Positions 28,842 to 40,316 of a DNA stretch of 64,000 bases are shown here, in pieces. The DNA is taken from contig NC_092562.1 of the NCBI RefSeq assembly GCF_037975245.1, positions 11,205,001-11,269,000 on the forward strand, in the 5' to 3' direction. Origin of the DNA: Apostichopus japonicus. Its lineage: Eukaryota > Echinodermata > Holothuroidea > Aspidochirotida > Stichopodidae. Position numbers and translations under genes: made by a program. Each line of letters opens with the position of its first letter. The stretch's first letter is position 1. Under the pieces are notes generated by a model. The model made no database searches. It was not told where the DNA came from and saw only the letters and a list, made by a program, of their open reading frames with translations.

Positions 28842-31800
28842 TTAGAGATTGTGGTACCCGAGCTGCTTATGCAAAACACGAAGACGCGAGTCCAACTCGT
28901 CCCACTCTAAGTATCCGGTCTCAAGATGGCGGCTACTGGACGTGGTCGTCTCGAAAGCTCGTCTGCCGTGAATGACCCGACGGTTATCAAAGGTCATGAT
29001 GTCACCTGTACGGAGCAGAGAGACAAACAAAAACAAACAAAAAAACATTTGAATAACAAATGAACACAGAATCGTTTCAACTGCAATGTTTAGAGCGAAC
29101 AGTGGCATGGTTAGGGTTTAAGAGGTTCAGGAGTTAGAACTGGAGTTCTTCGCCCTTATTTTAACCCTTTCATCCTTCATCTCACCCCGTCTGCCTCCCC
29201 TCCCCCCCCCCTACCCACCTCCCCTCTCTCTCACACACACACCCACCGACCTAAATTCCCCGTTCCCCATATATGAACCTACCTTCCTTCAGTTTGTAAG
29301 AGAAGATATTCTTAGGATCGTAGAGTTTATTCGAGAATGCTTTCAGAGCTTTGTAGAATGGTTGTATTTTACGAGCTGGAATCCTGAGCATTGGATCTCG
29401 TCCGTGATCACTGACGTTAATGTGGTCTGGTCGTCCCCGGCTGTCCAGGCTAAACGACAGAAGAAGAATAAGAAGAAAAACAAATAATACTGTGGGGAGG
29501 ACGAAAGTTTGTTTTTCAAATTAACACGTATTGAGGGGAGGGGGAGGGAGAGGGGGAGGGGGAGGGAGGAGGGAGGAGGGAGCAGGAAGGAGGGAGGAGT
29601 GAGGAGGGTGGACAACTTACCTTATTGTGGGATGTCTGGATCGCTGATGGAACTTTCCGTAAAAGTCATTCCCAATGTCAAAGAACTCCAGTTCAGTATT
29701 TGTCAAGATGTCGAAGGCCTCTGGATCTTCCCGTCTCAATTCTTCAGCCATGTTGAAACCATCCACGAACCAATTTTCACCTCCTTCTCCCTTGGCCTGT
29801 TCTATGCAGTGAATGATGTTGGCCTAAAAGAAATCGAGCCAATAAACTTATAAGGCTTCCTTATCGACGTATATCAAGTAGTAAGATTAATTTTACGAAA
29901 AAAAAGGAATAATTGTCATAAATATTCTTGATATTTCGTTCCTAAAATTTCGTTTGATTATGTGTATTTATGTAACATGTAAACATTGGGATAGTTTAGT
30001 CATCAAGGAAGCTTAATATATGCTAACAATATCAAATACTTGTCAATCATGTTCAAACTATATACCATACCCGCAAATCATTTCTCATGCACTGAGAAAT
30101 ACAATCTGTCTAGTATGATATGTGAGAGTCAGAACAGGCGGAAATGTTCTTTGAAACATTTTACGAGCTTGTAGCATGATATAGACTGGGAATCATTCAC
30201 GATAACCTGAAAGTCTTTAGTGGTCTTCGCTCGCATGCATAGCGTGCGTTTCAGTCCACTACAAAGTTAAAATCATTATATAGAGTCAAATGAAGGATTG
30301 AGGGTTTACCCAAAAGCCTGTATAATTGTATATGGAAGGACCTTATCATGATACAAAAACAAGGAACCCAAAAATATTGTCTTACAGTGTACGAGGAAAC
30401 CCCCCCCCCACCCCCCCCCCCCTCAATATTGTTTTCTTTCTTACTTCGTAGGTCTTATAAGATGCCTCCTCATCATGATTAAAGAATAACCCGTCTAATT
30501 TTTACTGTACCTTGTCTTACCCTCCTGTCTTACTAATATTAGTTTACTAATTGCGGGCGCTTTCAAACTAAACCCCTTTCAACCCCCCTCCCCCTCCCCG
30601 TTCTGAATCGGGTGTACATAGCACAGCTGTAAAATGCTTGTACCCCTTAATTTCTGCTACTACTTGCATTTGAACCCTCAAAGATGAGTGAGATCAGAAA
30701 ATATATTTACTGACTCTCAAACTTTATAGGTCATAGGTCATGTCCAAACCAAAGGAACCTTATACGCATGCGTATGACTATATAAAACAAATACATAAAT
30801 AGACGAAGACGCGCATTAATGTATATATATGTACGTTTGAGCAGATATGTAAAGACTTATTAGACTTGCTTCAAGTCTCCTCTCTTTAGCATTCGTAAGT
30901 CCAACTAAAGTATCGACTGAGTGCAATAACAATGTGACTAATTTATATCACCTACATACTTAGTATAATAGAGTATAATATAGTCATTAGTTAATTAAAT
31001 AATATATGCATATGTCGGCAAATATCTGTCACTTACACCAGGTGGCCTTCCAAGGAACACAAGATCAACATGCATGGGAAAGATCTTATTGGTGAAGGCG
31101 ATGTTCACCGCATCCTGGTACTTAGCCTTTACGTGAGATGTATATCTGCGATAGAAAAATATGATATAAAGTTCACATTGTTGATTTATAGCAAAGTTCC
31201 TTATTTACCTTTGTTGACAATTTGTTCAATGCGGTAGAAATCTTGCATTTAACATATGAGCCCACATCCATGCTATCAATAAAATACAGATAAGGGTATG
31301 TATGCTATGATGATCATAAACTCCAAAATGGAGTGTTAGCTCAATGGAGTGTTAGCTCAGTGGTTAACGCCTGTGCCTTTCAATCGTAAGGTCCCGAGTT
31401 CGAGTCACTCCAAGATGTAATGTATGTCGTCCAGTTACAGAGTTGTTGACAGTTGACAATTCATAAGCATGGACGTTAAGTATATGAATCTAAGAGACTG
31501 ACTTCGGTCAGCTTGCGGCCTTGATAAGCCAATAATGGCTTCTTCGCGAGTTCCTGCTTGCAGGAGGATCTAAAATACATACATAGGCCCCCTATACATA
31601 CAAATAAAAGATTTGATCAAACCAAACAGAAAGCGAGGAGGGATAAAATGTTTTCTTCTTGTGAGCTTGAGTATAACAAGAAGATAAGATATGAAACTTG
31701 GCATAGTTATTAGTAATTCAAATGGTTACATATATTGGTAAATAATTTCGTATATCTGGGATGGTTACTTTAATGAAGCCAGCGGTACATAAGGGGAATA

Positions 31801-34512
31801 ACCGACTGAGGAACAGGCACTTAAGTATGTGGTATTTTATTAACTGAACCAAATGTCATTCGGGTTCTGGTACCGATAATTTCGTTTGCTGCCATCTTTA
31901 CTTTGTGTTTTGACGATAAAGAAGAAGCTGTTCATTTTAATTATAAGTTTTCATTTTCTATTTTCATGGAACCCTGACAATTGTTTTTCATTTTTTTTTA
32001 CTATCTGGAAGCTGTTTTTCTGTAATCATAATTTTACAATTCATTTTCATTTGTTAAGGAACAATGACAAGTTTATGCAATATACTTGTCGAGCCGATAT
32101 ATTAGGCCCTGTGTGATTTTATTAGACCTGGAATGGTTGTATAGTCTGAATGTGTAGGCCTACAACTCATGCATATTAACATAGAAATGTATCATTTACA
32201 GCTCAAGTAAATGCAAATCTATATAGTTAAATTATTTAAAATACCAACCCATAATCGGTACATCGAAGGAACGACACACGGTTTCCAATTCGGATAACCT
32301 GTCCTTCGCTGGTCGAGCCTGCTTTCACCAGTGCCATGCCAACAATCTTCATTTGTAGAATCCAGTCGTACAGACATTCGTCACTTTTCGTCAGTTCGTC
32401 CAAATCGTACTCCTTAATCGTATCTTGCAGCTCGGCAGCCCAGTAGTGCAGTTTCGGGTCAAGGGTCAAATCCGGTGAGGATTGATCGAAGCGATATTTG
32501 TACAACCACGTAGCATCGTAACTAGGAAATCATGAGGAAAAAAAAGGAAGAAATCAATGAGTAGGAATAAGATTTAAAACAAAAGCAAATTATATCCAAG
32601 ATTGACCCCAAATCTGGACAACGCATACATACAGAGAGTCTCATACAGATAGAAGCCACCATCATCACTCCCCTGGCAGGCCGTTCCACTACCTTGCAGA
32701 CTACTTCCCAAACCAAACCCTACCCCACCCCCATTGGGACAAGCAACACGACACGAGTGTTGTGCCCCTCCCGAAATTTGTGGCTGCCCCCTCCAAATCA
32801 GAATTGGTGGCTACGGACCTGCCCCCGCCCCCTTGCATCATGGTCCATCAACTTCTGTCTGTAAAACAATAGTGAGTTAATTAGAAAATGCGTATTTCTA
32901 GCGATGTGCCCATGCCTGAAAACTTCCATTCTGTTCCATAACCAGTATAGTATGAATGAGTTATAATATGGTATTAAACTATCCGGGAGAATATTTGAGA
33001 TTTCGTCAGGTCTCAGCCCATGACTATACCGCATATATCAGGCGCGTATCCAGGGGGGGCGTTGGGGGCGCGCGCCCCCGGGTAAGGAAAAGAGGAGAGG
33101 AAAAAAAGAGAAGAAAAAAGGGAAAAAGAGGGAGAAAAAAGAAAAGGAGGAGAGGAAGGCAGGGAAAAGAAAAAGAAGAAAGAGAGAAAAAGGAGAAAAG
33201 GAGGAAGTAGAAGATAAACGCCAAGACCTCGGGAAGAGAAAGAGGAACATTCATAATTACAGCGCTGATCCCTATTATATACACAGGATAGCCAGTGACA
33301 GATCGAAGACTACAGAGGGGACGTGCGCCTCACCCTACCCCTTCCACCGACAACTCCATTTTTAGCTCATACCAGCATGCTGGTGTGAGCTATTGTTACA
33401 GTGCGGCGTCTATCACTCTATCACTCTATCCGTCAACAAGGGGAAGGAAAAGAAAGGGGAGGAAGAGGCGGTGGGGAGGGGGGGGGCGCTATCAACACTT
33501 TCCAAACACCATTGAGCTTGATAACCATGAAAAACACATGACAAAGAAAGTTATTTCATCTTAGGGGCTACTAAATTTGTGTAGGCATGTAAACCAAGAG
33601 AATTGTCAGTTTACATGGCCCACAGCAAATTTGGATGGTTTGCATAACGAAACAGAAATACCTTTCTAAGGTTCTGATATAGGGTGATATGTAAATGTCA
33701 CAAAATATGTTATCGCGGAACGCAGGGGTCAGATGCTTCAGATGAATAATAGAAGCAGTCGCAATGGACGAAATGCAGCAGGTATAAACTTAACGATAAC
33801 GTTCCCCTTTCCATCCGTCTCCTCTAGGCAATCCTCGCTTGCCTCCCCTTCTTCATGTTTAATTACTTAGATCATCCGTGCGTCCCTGTCCCCGTCCATT
33901 ACCGCTGTCCCTTACCGCTTACCCCTCCCCCACACGCAGCGCCCCAGGTCCCTCTAGCCCCTCTTACCTGCTATTATGGCCGTCCTCCCACTGAAGTTCA
34001 ATCTTCTGCCGATCGTATGAGAGGCGGAACTGAGACGGTCGTATGTCGACGTCGAGTTGAGGAAAGCTGACGCTCCTGGAGAAAGCAGACTGGTGGAAGC
34101 ATTCTTCGCACCTACAGTTATCTCTCAACCAGATGTATGGATACTCCTGCACTTGTCCATTCTCCCACTGGACTGTCAGTTGCTCCATATCGGTATCGTC
34201 CCGGACCTCTGTGTACAACTTTCGTTTCTTGTCTGTAGCCTTCGCTTTGACAGTTTCGTGAGATACGACAAAGGATTGGTGGGGTCTTACCTCCGCCTTC
34301 CTCGTATACGAACGCCTGGTCCAGGTCGCCGCATAGTCAGTGGTAAGTGGGGCGAGTCCATTACAACCGGCAACTTTGCCCGGCTGTGGCCGTCCCGCTA
34401 GCACGGACAACCAGCTCGCGGGTACCTTCTGCTTAGATCCAGAGCCAATACGACTAGCATATATGCTGTTTTTCATATGCTGTAGTATCATGTACTGCCG
34501 TGCAGTAGCCAT
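28842..34512 (-). CDS. BBOX1: Gamma-butyrobetaine dioxygenase (BBOX1)-like 2-oxoglutarate oxygenase, 6 exons
   Basis: Exons on the minus strand are 34512-33968, 32521-32249, 31145-31037, 29823-29621, 29449-29283 and 29005-28842. All have GT-AG introns and keep one frame: 486 residues plus stop. The start has a good Kozak context (ACCATGG). The N-terminal zinc domain (from about 125) has WLRDNCRCEEC with Cys133, Cys135, Cys138 and His179. The double-stranded beta-helix core carries the Fe(II) triad His298, Asp300 (HVD) and His445 (IHGRRAF), and Arg458 for 2-oxoglutarate. BBOX1 hydroxylates gamma-butyrobetaine to L-carnitine. The related TMLHE acts earlier in the pathway. Sequence around GSTSEGQVIRIGNRVSFL is closer to BBOX1. 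Compared with human BBOX1 (387 residues) there is an N-terminal extension of about 100 residues rich in basic and hydroxylated residues, possibly mitochondrial. Several substrate-pocket positions differ (Trp181 to Ser/His, Tyr194 to Phe, Tyr205 to Leu), so the substrate is uncertain. Introns hold a SINE and purine tracts. Confidence 0.95.
29526..29612. repeat. Polypurine (GGGAGG)n tract in BBOX1-like intron 4
   Basis: About 85 bp of almost only G and A, directly next to the exon-4 donor (29620). On the coding strand it is a long pyrimidine run within the intron. Confidence 0.85.
31347..31587 (+). mobile_element. tRNA-derived SINE, full-length copy 1
   Basis: The head GTTAGCTCAGTGGTTAACGC (A box) and GAGTTCGAGTCACTCC (B box) is followed by a body of about 150 bp. 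The body has small hairpins (CTGACTTCGGTCAG, CCTGCTTGCAGG) and an ATACATAC tail. It lies in intron 2 of the BBOX1-like gene. The first 15 bases of the head are duplicated immediately upstream (31331-31345). It is nearly identical to 57730-57976 and its 3' half to 45005-45117. Confidence 0.88.
33078..33225. repeat. Polypurine (GA)-rich tract in BBOX1-like intron 1
   Basis: About 145 bp with almost no pyrimidines, preceded by a G/C palindrome-like stretch (GGGGGCGCGCGCCCCC, 33064-33079). The Lys/Arg-rich open frame through it is an artefact. Confidence 0.9.
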
Positions 34513-35302
34513 GGTTGTTGCTTGTGGGAGACTTTTGAATATGATCAGTATAGTATTGCCTGATATAGAACCCAGAATACTGATAATACACTATACGCGA
34601 GTGAAATACGTCTCTCTTAACAGGAAGCTCACGATCATATAAAGCGAAACTGACGACACTGGAAAAGCTTTTGTGTTGCCAACCAATTAAACCACAACTG
34701 ACATTTCTTACCGTACAATAACACGTTACTGCTATTTAAGGTATGTCAATACTCACTTCAGTTCTATATGACACTGGCTGTTCAGGGTCGCACTTCCTTA
34801 CAAATTCCCAGGATAATCGAACTTTGAATCGAACAGCGTACACAATAATAAAACCGGTCTTTTCTCTTATGTTGCCCTATGAATATTGTTCCCAAATGAG
34901 CGAATCACGCCATGTCACGCGTTGGCGTCATACAGAGATAAGCACTTATTTATCTGTTGTTTTCGTGCTACAGACACAGTATACGCATGCCCAGCATTGA
35001 TATAGGCCTACAGAAACAATATACGTAGTCTTGCCTTTAACATATGTTTCCTTTGCTTTTATTAAAATCAAGCTAGCAAAATACAGCCAATCCTGAGTAA
35101 CGGATGTGTAAAAAATTACTTTTATGCATCTCAACAAAACAATTGATTTGAAGTTCATAAAAGAACCCAGTATAATATTGCACAGGCATGGTTAATTTCA
35201 CTACATTTTTGGTTAACTACAGCCTTCCATAGATTATCGCATTGTCGAGTCTGTAGGTGCAGTACCGTAATTAATTGCACCATTGACTTGCAAACTTAAA
35301 AG
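34513..35302. other. 5' flank of the BBOX1-like gene; no gene recognised
   Basis: It probably contains the promoter, but I can place no TATA box or initiator with confidence. Short open frames here have no recognisable domain. Confidence 0.4.
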
Positions 35303-35346
35303 GTGTGAAGACTCGCGCACAAAGAAACGTCTCATGCCGGGTTTGT
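35303..35346. repeat. Dispersed 40-bp repeat, copy 2
   Basis: Near-identical to 25951-25990 (AGGTGTGAAGACTCGCGC and what follows). It directly abuts the G-rich minisatellite that starts at about 35341. Confidence 0.6.
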
Positions 35347-35545
35347 GGCTTGGGGATGAGGGGAGGGACAGGAGGTTTGTGGCTTGGGGATGAGGGGAGG
35401 GACAGGGGCGGGGTTTGTGGCCTGGGTATGAGGGGAGGGACAGAGGGTTTGTGACTTGGGATGTGGAACAGATTGTGGGGTTTGTGGCTTGGGGTGAGGG
35501 AGAGACAGGGGACGGTGGCTCGGGGATGAGGGGAGGGACAGCGGC
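35341..35545. repeat. G-rich minisatellite, about 34-40 bp unit
   Basis: About six imperfect units of GTTTGTGGCTTGGGG, ATGAGGGGAGGGACAG. Every unit contains at least three G runs, so the plus strand could form G-quadruplexes. Confidence 0.85.
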
Positions 35546-35984
35546 TATGTGCCTGCAGAAGGGGTGAAATGCATGAATGTAGCGTAGTACAGTAAGTTGA
35601 TAGTATAAACTGATATAGGGTAGAAGGGAAATGATATTTGCCTCAGCTATATCTGTAAGAGACTTCACAAGGTTCAGCGCTATACGTGTCAAACTTATTC
35701 TGACGTTTACCAGGTCAATAGTTCAGCGCTAAGCATTCACATGCACTGGTTGACTTTCGATGCACTTTACAGTGGGTTGAACGTGTTATTAAGCTATCTA
35801 CAAAGTTCAGTGATAACACTTTGCTGTGTCAATCGTCCCATAATTGATATGTAATTTACCACTGTTTACCGTAGTGCTGGCTGCAGTTACCATGGACAAT
35901 CTTACTCATCCATGTCTAATATTTGACTCTTTTGAGGTCTTGTAGTAGCTCTACTCGATTCCAAACTAGTACTCAAGTACATTT

Positions 35985-37640
35985 TGCTGTGCTCGTGCTC
36001 AGTACATTGCACTCACACTCGTACTCATACTCATACTGATACTCATGCTCATACTCACACTCGTTCTCGTACTCGTACTCATACTCGTAGTCATGACCTT
36101 GGGCTAAAACTAATACTCGTACTCGGTACCTTGCACTCTTACTCGTATTCATACTGATGCTGATACTCGTACTCATACTCATACTGTTACTCAGAACCTT
36201 GCACTCGTACTCGTACTCTTATTCATACTGTTGCTGATACTCGTACTCATACTCATACTCAGTACCTTGCACTCTTACTCGTATTCATACTGATACTGAT
36301 ACTCGTACTCGTGCTCATACACATACTCGTACTCAGTACCTTGCACTCGCACTCGTATTCATACTGATGCTGATACTGATACTCGTGCTCATGCTCATAC
36401 TCGTACTCAGTACCTTGCACTCTTACTCGTATTCATACTGATGCTGATACTGATACTCGTACTCGTACTCATACTCGTACTCAGTACCTTGCACTCGCAC
36501 TCGTATTCATACTGATGCTGATACTGATACTCGTACACATACTCAGTACCTTGCACTCTTACTCGTATTCATACTGTTGCTGATACTCGTACTCACACTC
36601 ATACTCGTACTCAGTACCTTGCACTCTTACTCGTATTCATACTGATGCTGATACTCGTACTCGTACTCATACTCAGTACCTTGCACTCGCACTCGTATTC
36701 ATACTGATGCTGATACTCGTACTCACACTCATACTCGTACTCAGAACCTTGCACTCGCACTCACACTCGTATTCATACTGATGCTGATACTAATACTCGT
36801 GCTCATACCCATACTTGTACTCAGTACCTTGCACTCGCACTCGTATTCATACTGATGCTGAGACTGATACTCGTTCTCATACTCATACTCATACTCGTAC
36901 TCAGTACCTTGCACTCGCACTCGTATTCATACTGATGCTGATACTGATACTCGTACTCGTACTCGTACTCATACTCATACTAAGTACCTTGCACTCTTAC
37001 TCGTATTCATACTGATGCTGATACTCGTACTCGTACTCATACTCGTACTCAGTACCTTGCACTCGCACTCGTATTCATACTGATGCTGATACTGATACTC
37101 GTACTCGTACTCATACTCATACTCAGTACCTTGCACTCTTACTCGTACTGATGCTGATACTGATACTCGTAATCGTGCTCATACACATACTCGTACTCTG
37201 TACCTTACACTCGCACTCGTATTGATACTGATGCTGATGCTGATACTGATACTCGTACTCATGCTCATACTCGTACTCAGAACCTTTCACTCGCACTCGT
37301 ATTGATACTGATGCTGATACTGATACTCGTACTCGTACTCATACTCAGAACCTTTCACTCGCACTCGTATTCATACTGATGCTGATACTGATACTCGTAC
37401 TCGTACTCATACTCATACTCGTACTCAGAACCTTTTACTCGCACTCGTATTCATACTGATGCTGATACTGATACTCGTGCTCATACATATACTCATACTC
37501 AGTACCTTGCACTCGCACTCGTATTCATACTGATGCTGATACTGATACTCGTGCTCATACTCATACTCGTACTCAGTACCTTTCACTCGCACTCGTACTC
37601 ATACTCGTATTCATACTCGTATTCATACTCGTGGTCATGA
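35985..37640. repeat. 1.65-kb hexamer array with higher-order units
   Basis: The array is built almost entirely from hexamers of the form ACTCGT, ACTCAT, ACTGAT and GCTGAT. A landmark CAGTACCTTGCACTCG recurs about every 60-84 bp, giving roughly 22 higher-order units. Each unit runs landmark, CACTCGTATTCATACTGATGC, then a variable number of ACTCGT/ACTCAT hexamers. Parts of the minus strand read as Tyr-Glu repeats and the plus strand as Thr-His or Leu-Ile repeats. These are consequences of the hexamer and not evidence of a protein. Confidence 0.93.
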
Positions 37641-40316
37641 CATTGCACTCGTATGAGTACAAGCATTGCTGTTCATTGTTTTTTTTTTTTTTTTTTGTCT
37701 TTTCTAGTAACAATACAGTAGTCGTCTTCGGTACCAATGAATTTGACGTACATCGATTTTTCAAATTATATAAAACATGACTGCAAATTAACGTGACTGC
37801 TTTTCAGGGCCTTTTTGGCACACAAACTGTGGCAACATCCCCCCCCCCCCCCTCCTTGTTGTCCCCATGATTTCAAATTTTCCCCCGGCTGATTTTGTGA
37901 GGGGCATGGACCTTTATGGATGGGCTAAAGGTGGACCGAACATTTTAAGATTGAGGGCTGTGGCTGTGGGTCCGTTGAATGTCACTTTAAGTTTGGGGCC
38001 TGCTTTGCTCCCCGAAGCAACTTTCACATGGTTTAGACTTAAGACGTCGAATGGTGCATCCAGGGGCAGATTTATACTATAAATGAGGTCTATAATTAGG
38101 ACTAGACGCAAATGTGTGCTAATAAATACTTTTGAAATTTAAAAAAATACCTCGAATGAACATTTACCCCCCCCCTCCCCCGACTTATGATAGAGATAGG
38201 GGCCATGGTCCCATCCCCCCATCCATCCCCCACCCCTAGCGGACGCCACCGTGAACAGTAGATCTATACCCTATCTTGAAGTCATAACGTTTTTGTATAG
38301 AAATACCAGGTTAAAGTATTCATCTGTTTTTGTCAGTCAATACGATTCAAATATTTGGCATTGTTACCGTAATACACGCCCGGTGACCTCAGCATATTCA
38401 GTTACAGAGGGAGACCAGCAATGAACTCGAATATTCAGATATTAATCATCATTGTTCCTTTGTAACCCTAAAACAAAGATAACTTTAACCTTTCCGTATC
38501 AACAAGGAATTAACTGATTGTTCGCCGGCAATTGCATCCGCATGGTTCGTGCATGGCAAGATAACAAAAATACTTTAATCAACTATGAGAGACATAATAT
38601 TGTGTGATTAATTAATGTATTGTTAGTGCCCGTGAGCCAATGGACTCAATACACGTCATAAATTCGGTATACTTCAGTATACTTTCAGCAATCAATGGTT
38701 TGATAAGCCCCTTTACTTGACACGGGCAATTAAAAATTATAAAAACAAAGAATAAAGAATAACCGTGACACAGACGCCAGTAAGTTAATTAATTAATTAT
38801 GTTGGACTCAGTTAGAGATGATGATGATGATGAATGTATATAATATGGTAGGTATATAATAATTTATCATTCAAAACTTTTTCAAATGTGAGGTGGATAC
38901 TTGTTCCCCATATACCCCTTCCCCGGGACCAAAAACATCCACCACTGAAACTTCTCCGAGATGATCAAAGTGAAAATTGGGGTATGCAAGCGAAAAAGTT
39001 TGAAAAGCAAGGATATAGAAAAAATAAAAGTGGTTGACAAGCCAACACATAACCAAAGTTCATGCGCTAGTGCATTCCAGTTGAGATAATTGTACAGTGC
39101 TGATACCACTCTATATATAGTATATACTGTCCTACCGTGTCACGCTTTAATGCATTTGTACTGGTAGTATTAACAGTTCCTGACCTTTATCTGATTCTGT
39201 ATACTGCTTAATTCTTTATTTTTGAATGGCTAGGCACTCCTGGGAGGGTGGTATTTCCAGGGCTGGTGCAGACTCCCAGTGATGTCAGCTACCCCCTCCC
39301 CCTCCCCTCTTCTGGCTGACACTAGGTTTACTTTTGTGTCTATTTCTGTTTACACTTTGAGTCTGAAAAAAATTATTAGCTTGTCTTCTTTAAGCCTACT
39401 CTATCCTCTGCCATATACTCTAGTCTAGTTCATTTCATTTCAGTTAAACTGCAGGATCAGAACCCACACTCCCACACCCGTCACTATACTGTTGACTGTT
39501 CATACTGTCATTAAGAGTGCTTTCAAGCATGACATAAAATGCCTAATGATGAAAAATGTAGAAGTGTCTGTTATGGTACTTTTAGACGAGCCCATCTCTT
39601 TTACAATACAAACGGACATCAAATTCTGACATAACTTTTGCATAATTAATAACATAAATAAATAATATAAAGTTATTTCATTGATGTGTTGTATCCCTTT
39701 AACCAAAAAACTCAAAGCAGTACAACATATTATATTTCCCATCAGATTCGCCTCAGAAAAAAAAAACTTGTTATAACGTTACGCAAAAATTTTAAAACAG
39801 ATCTTAAATTCTTGAACACAAAAAAAATTGTCCTGCATTTGGAAACAAAAACTATACTTAGCCTATAAGATCTATTAAACTCTATTAATAGAGGTACTTG
39901 AATTGGCTGACGAGTGTAACGTGCTTAGCAAATACAACCAGTAGCTTGGCCCCTTATATAGCTTATAAGATAGGAGGGTAGCATGTAACTCATACGGGGT
40001 CCCAGTCGTAGATCAAGATATAAGGGAATACAACGGACGTTACCATTGATAAGAGGTTCAAATTTTGCCAACGTGTGAAGTCTATTCCACACGTTATCAA
40101 ATAAAATGTAAACGTTATATAGATAATATAAACTATAATATTCTTATTAATCTGATAATATATTGTAAGATGCAAAGAATTAAAGTGGAAACGGTGATGA
40201 TTGAATCAGCTATCAAAAAAGGGGGCGATATTTACCAAAGACGAATGTTTTACTACGTCATCGGCAGTCTGAACGAACACTAAACATGGACGATACACAA
40301 TGTATGTACACAATGT
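37641..40316. other. Intergenic, no gene recognised
   Basis: Non-coding DNA with a poly-T run (37679-37696), poly-C runs near 37840 and 38167, an ATG trinucleotide array near 38817 and AT-rich sequence near 39500-40200. It includes the 3' flank of the Tctex1-domain gene. Confidence 0.5.

Noticed and set aside
32956-33284. Lys/Arg-rich frame and Phe/Leu/Ser-rich antisense frames
   Set aside because: Produced by the purine tract inside BBOX1-like intron 1.
34057-34642. Plus-strand open frames of 100-114 codons opposite BBOX1-like exon 1
   Set aside because: Antisense shadows of the real exon, which has clear homology on the minus strand.
25951-35346. A CRISPR array or other prokaryotic repeat system
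   Set aside because: The sequence is an animal-type genome with spliced genes. The tandem repeats lack unique spacers.
35973-37015. Tyr-Glu repeat frame (minus) and Thr-His/Leu-Ile repeat frame (plus) as possible repeat proteins
   Set aside because: The frames arise from the hexamer array and are broken by unit-length changes. No start, splice or flanking unique coding sequence.
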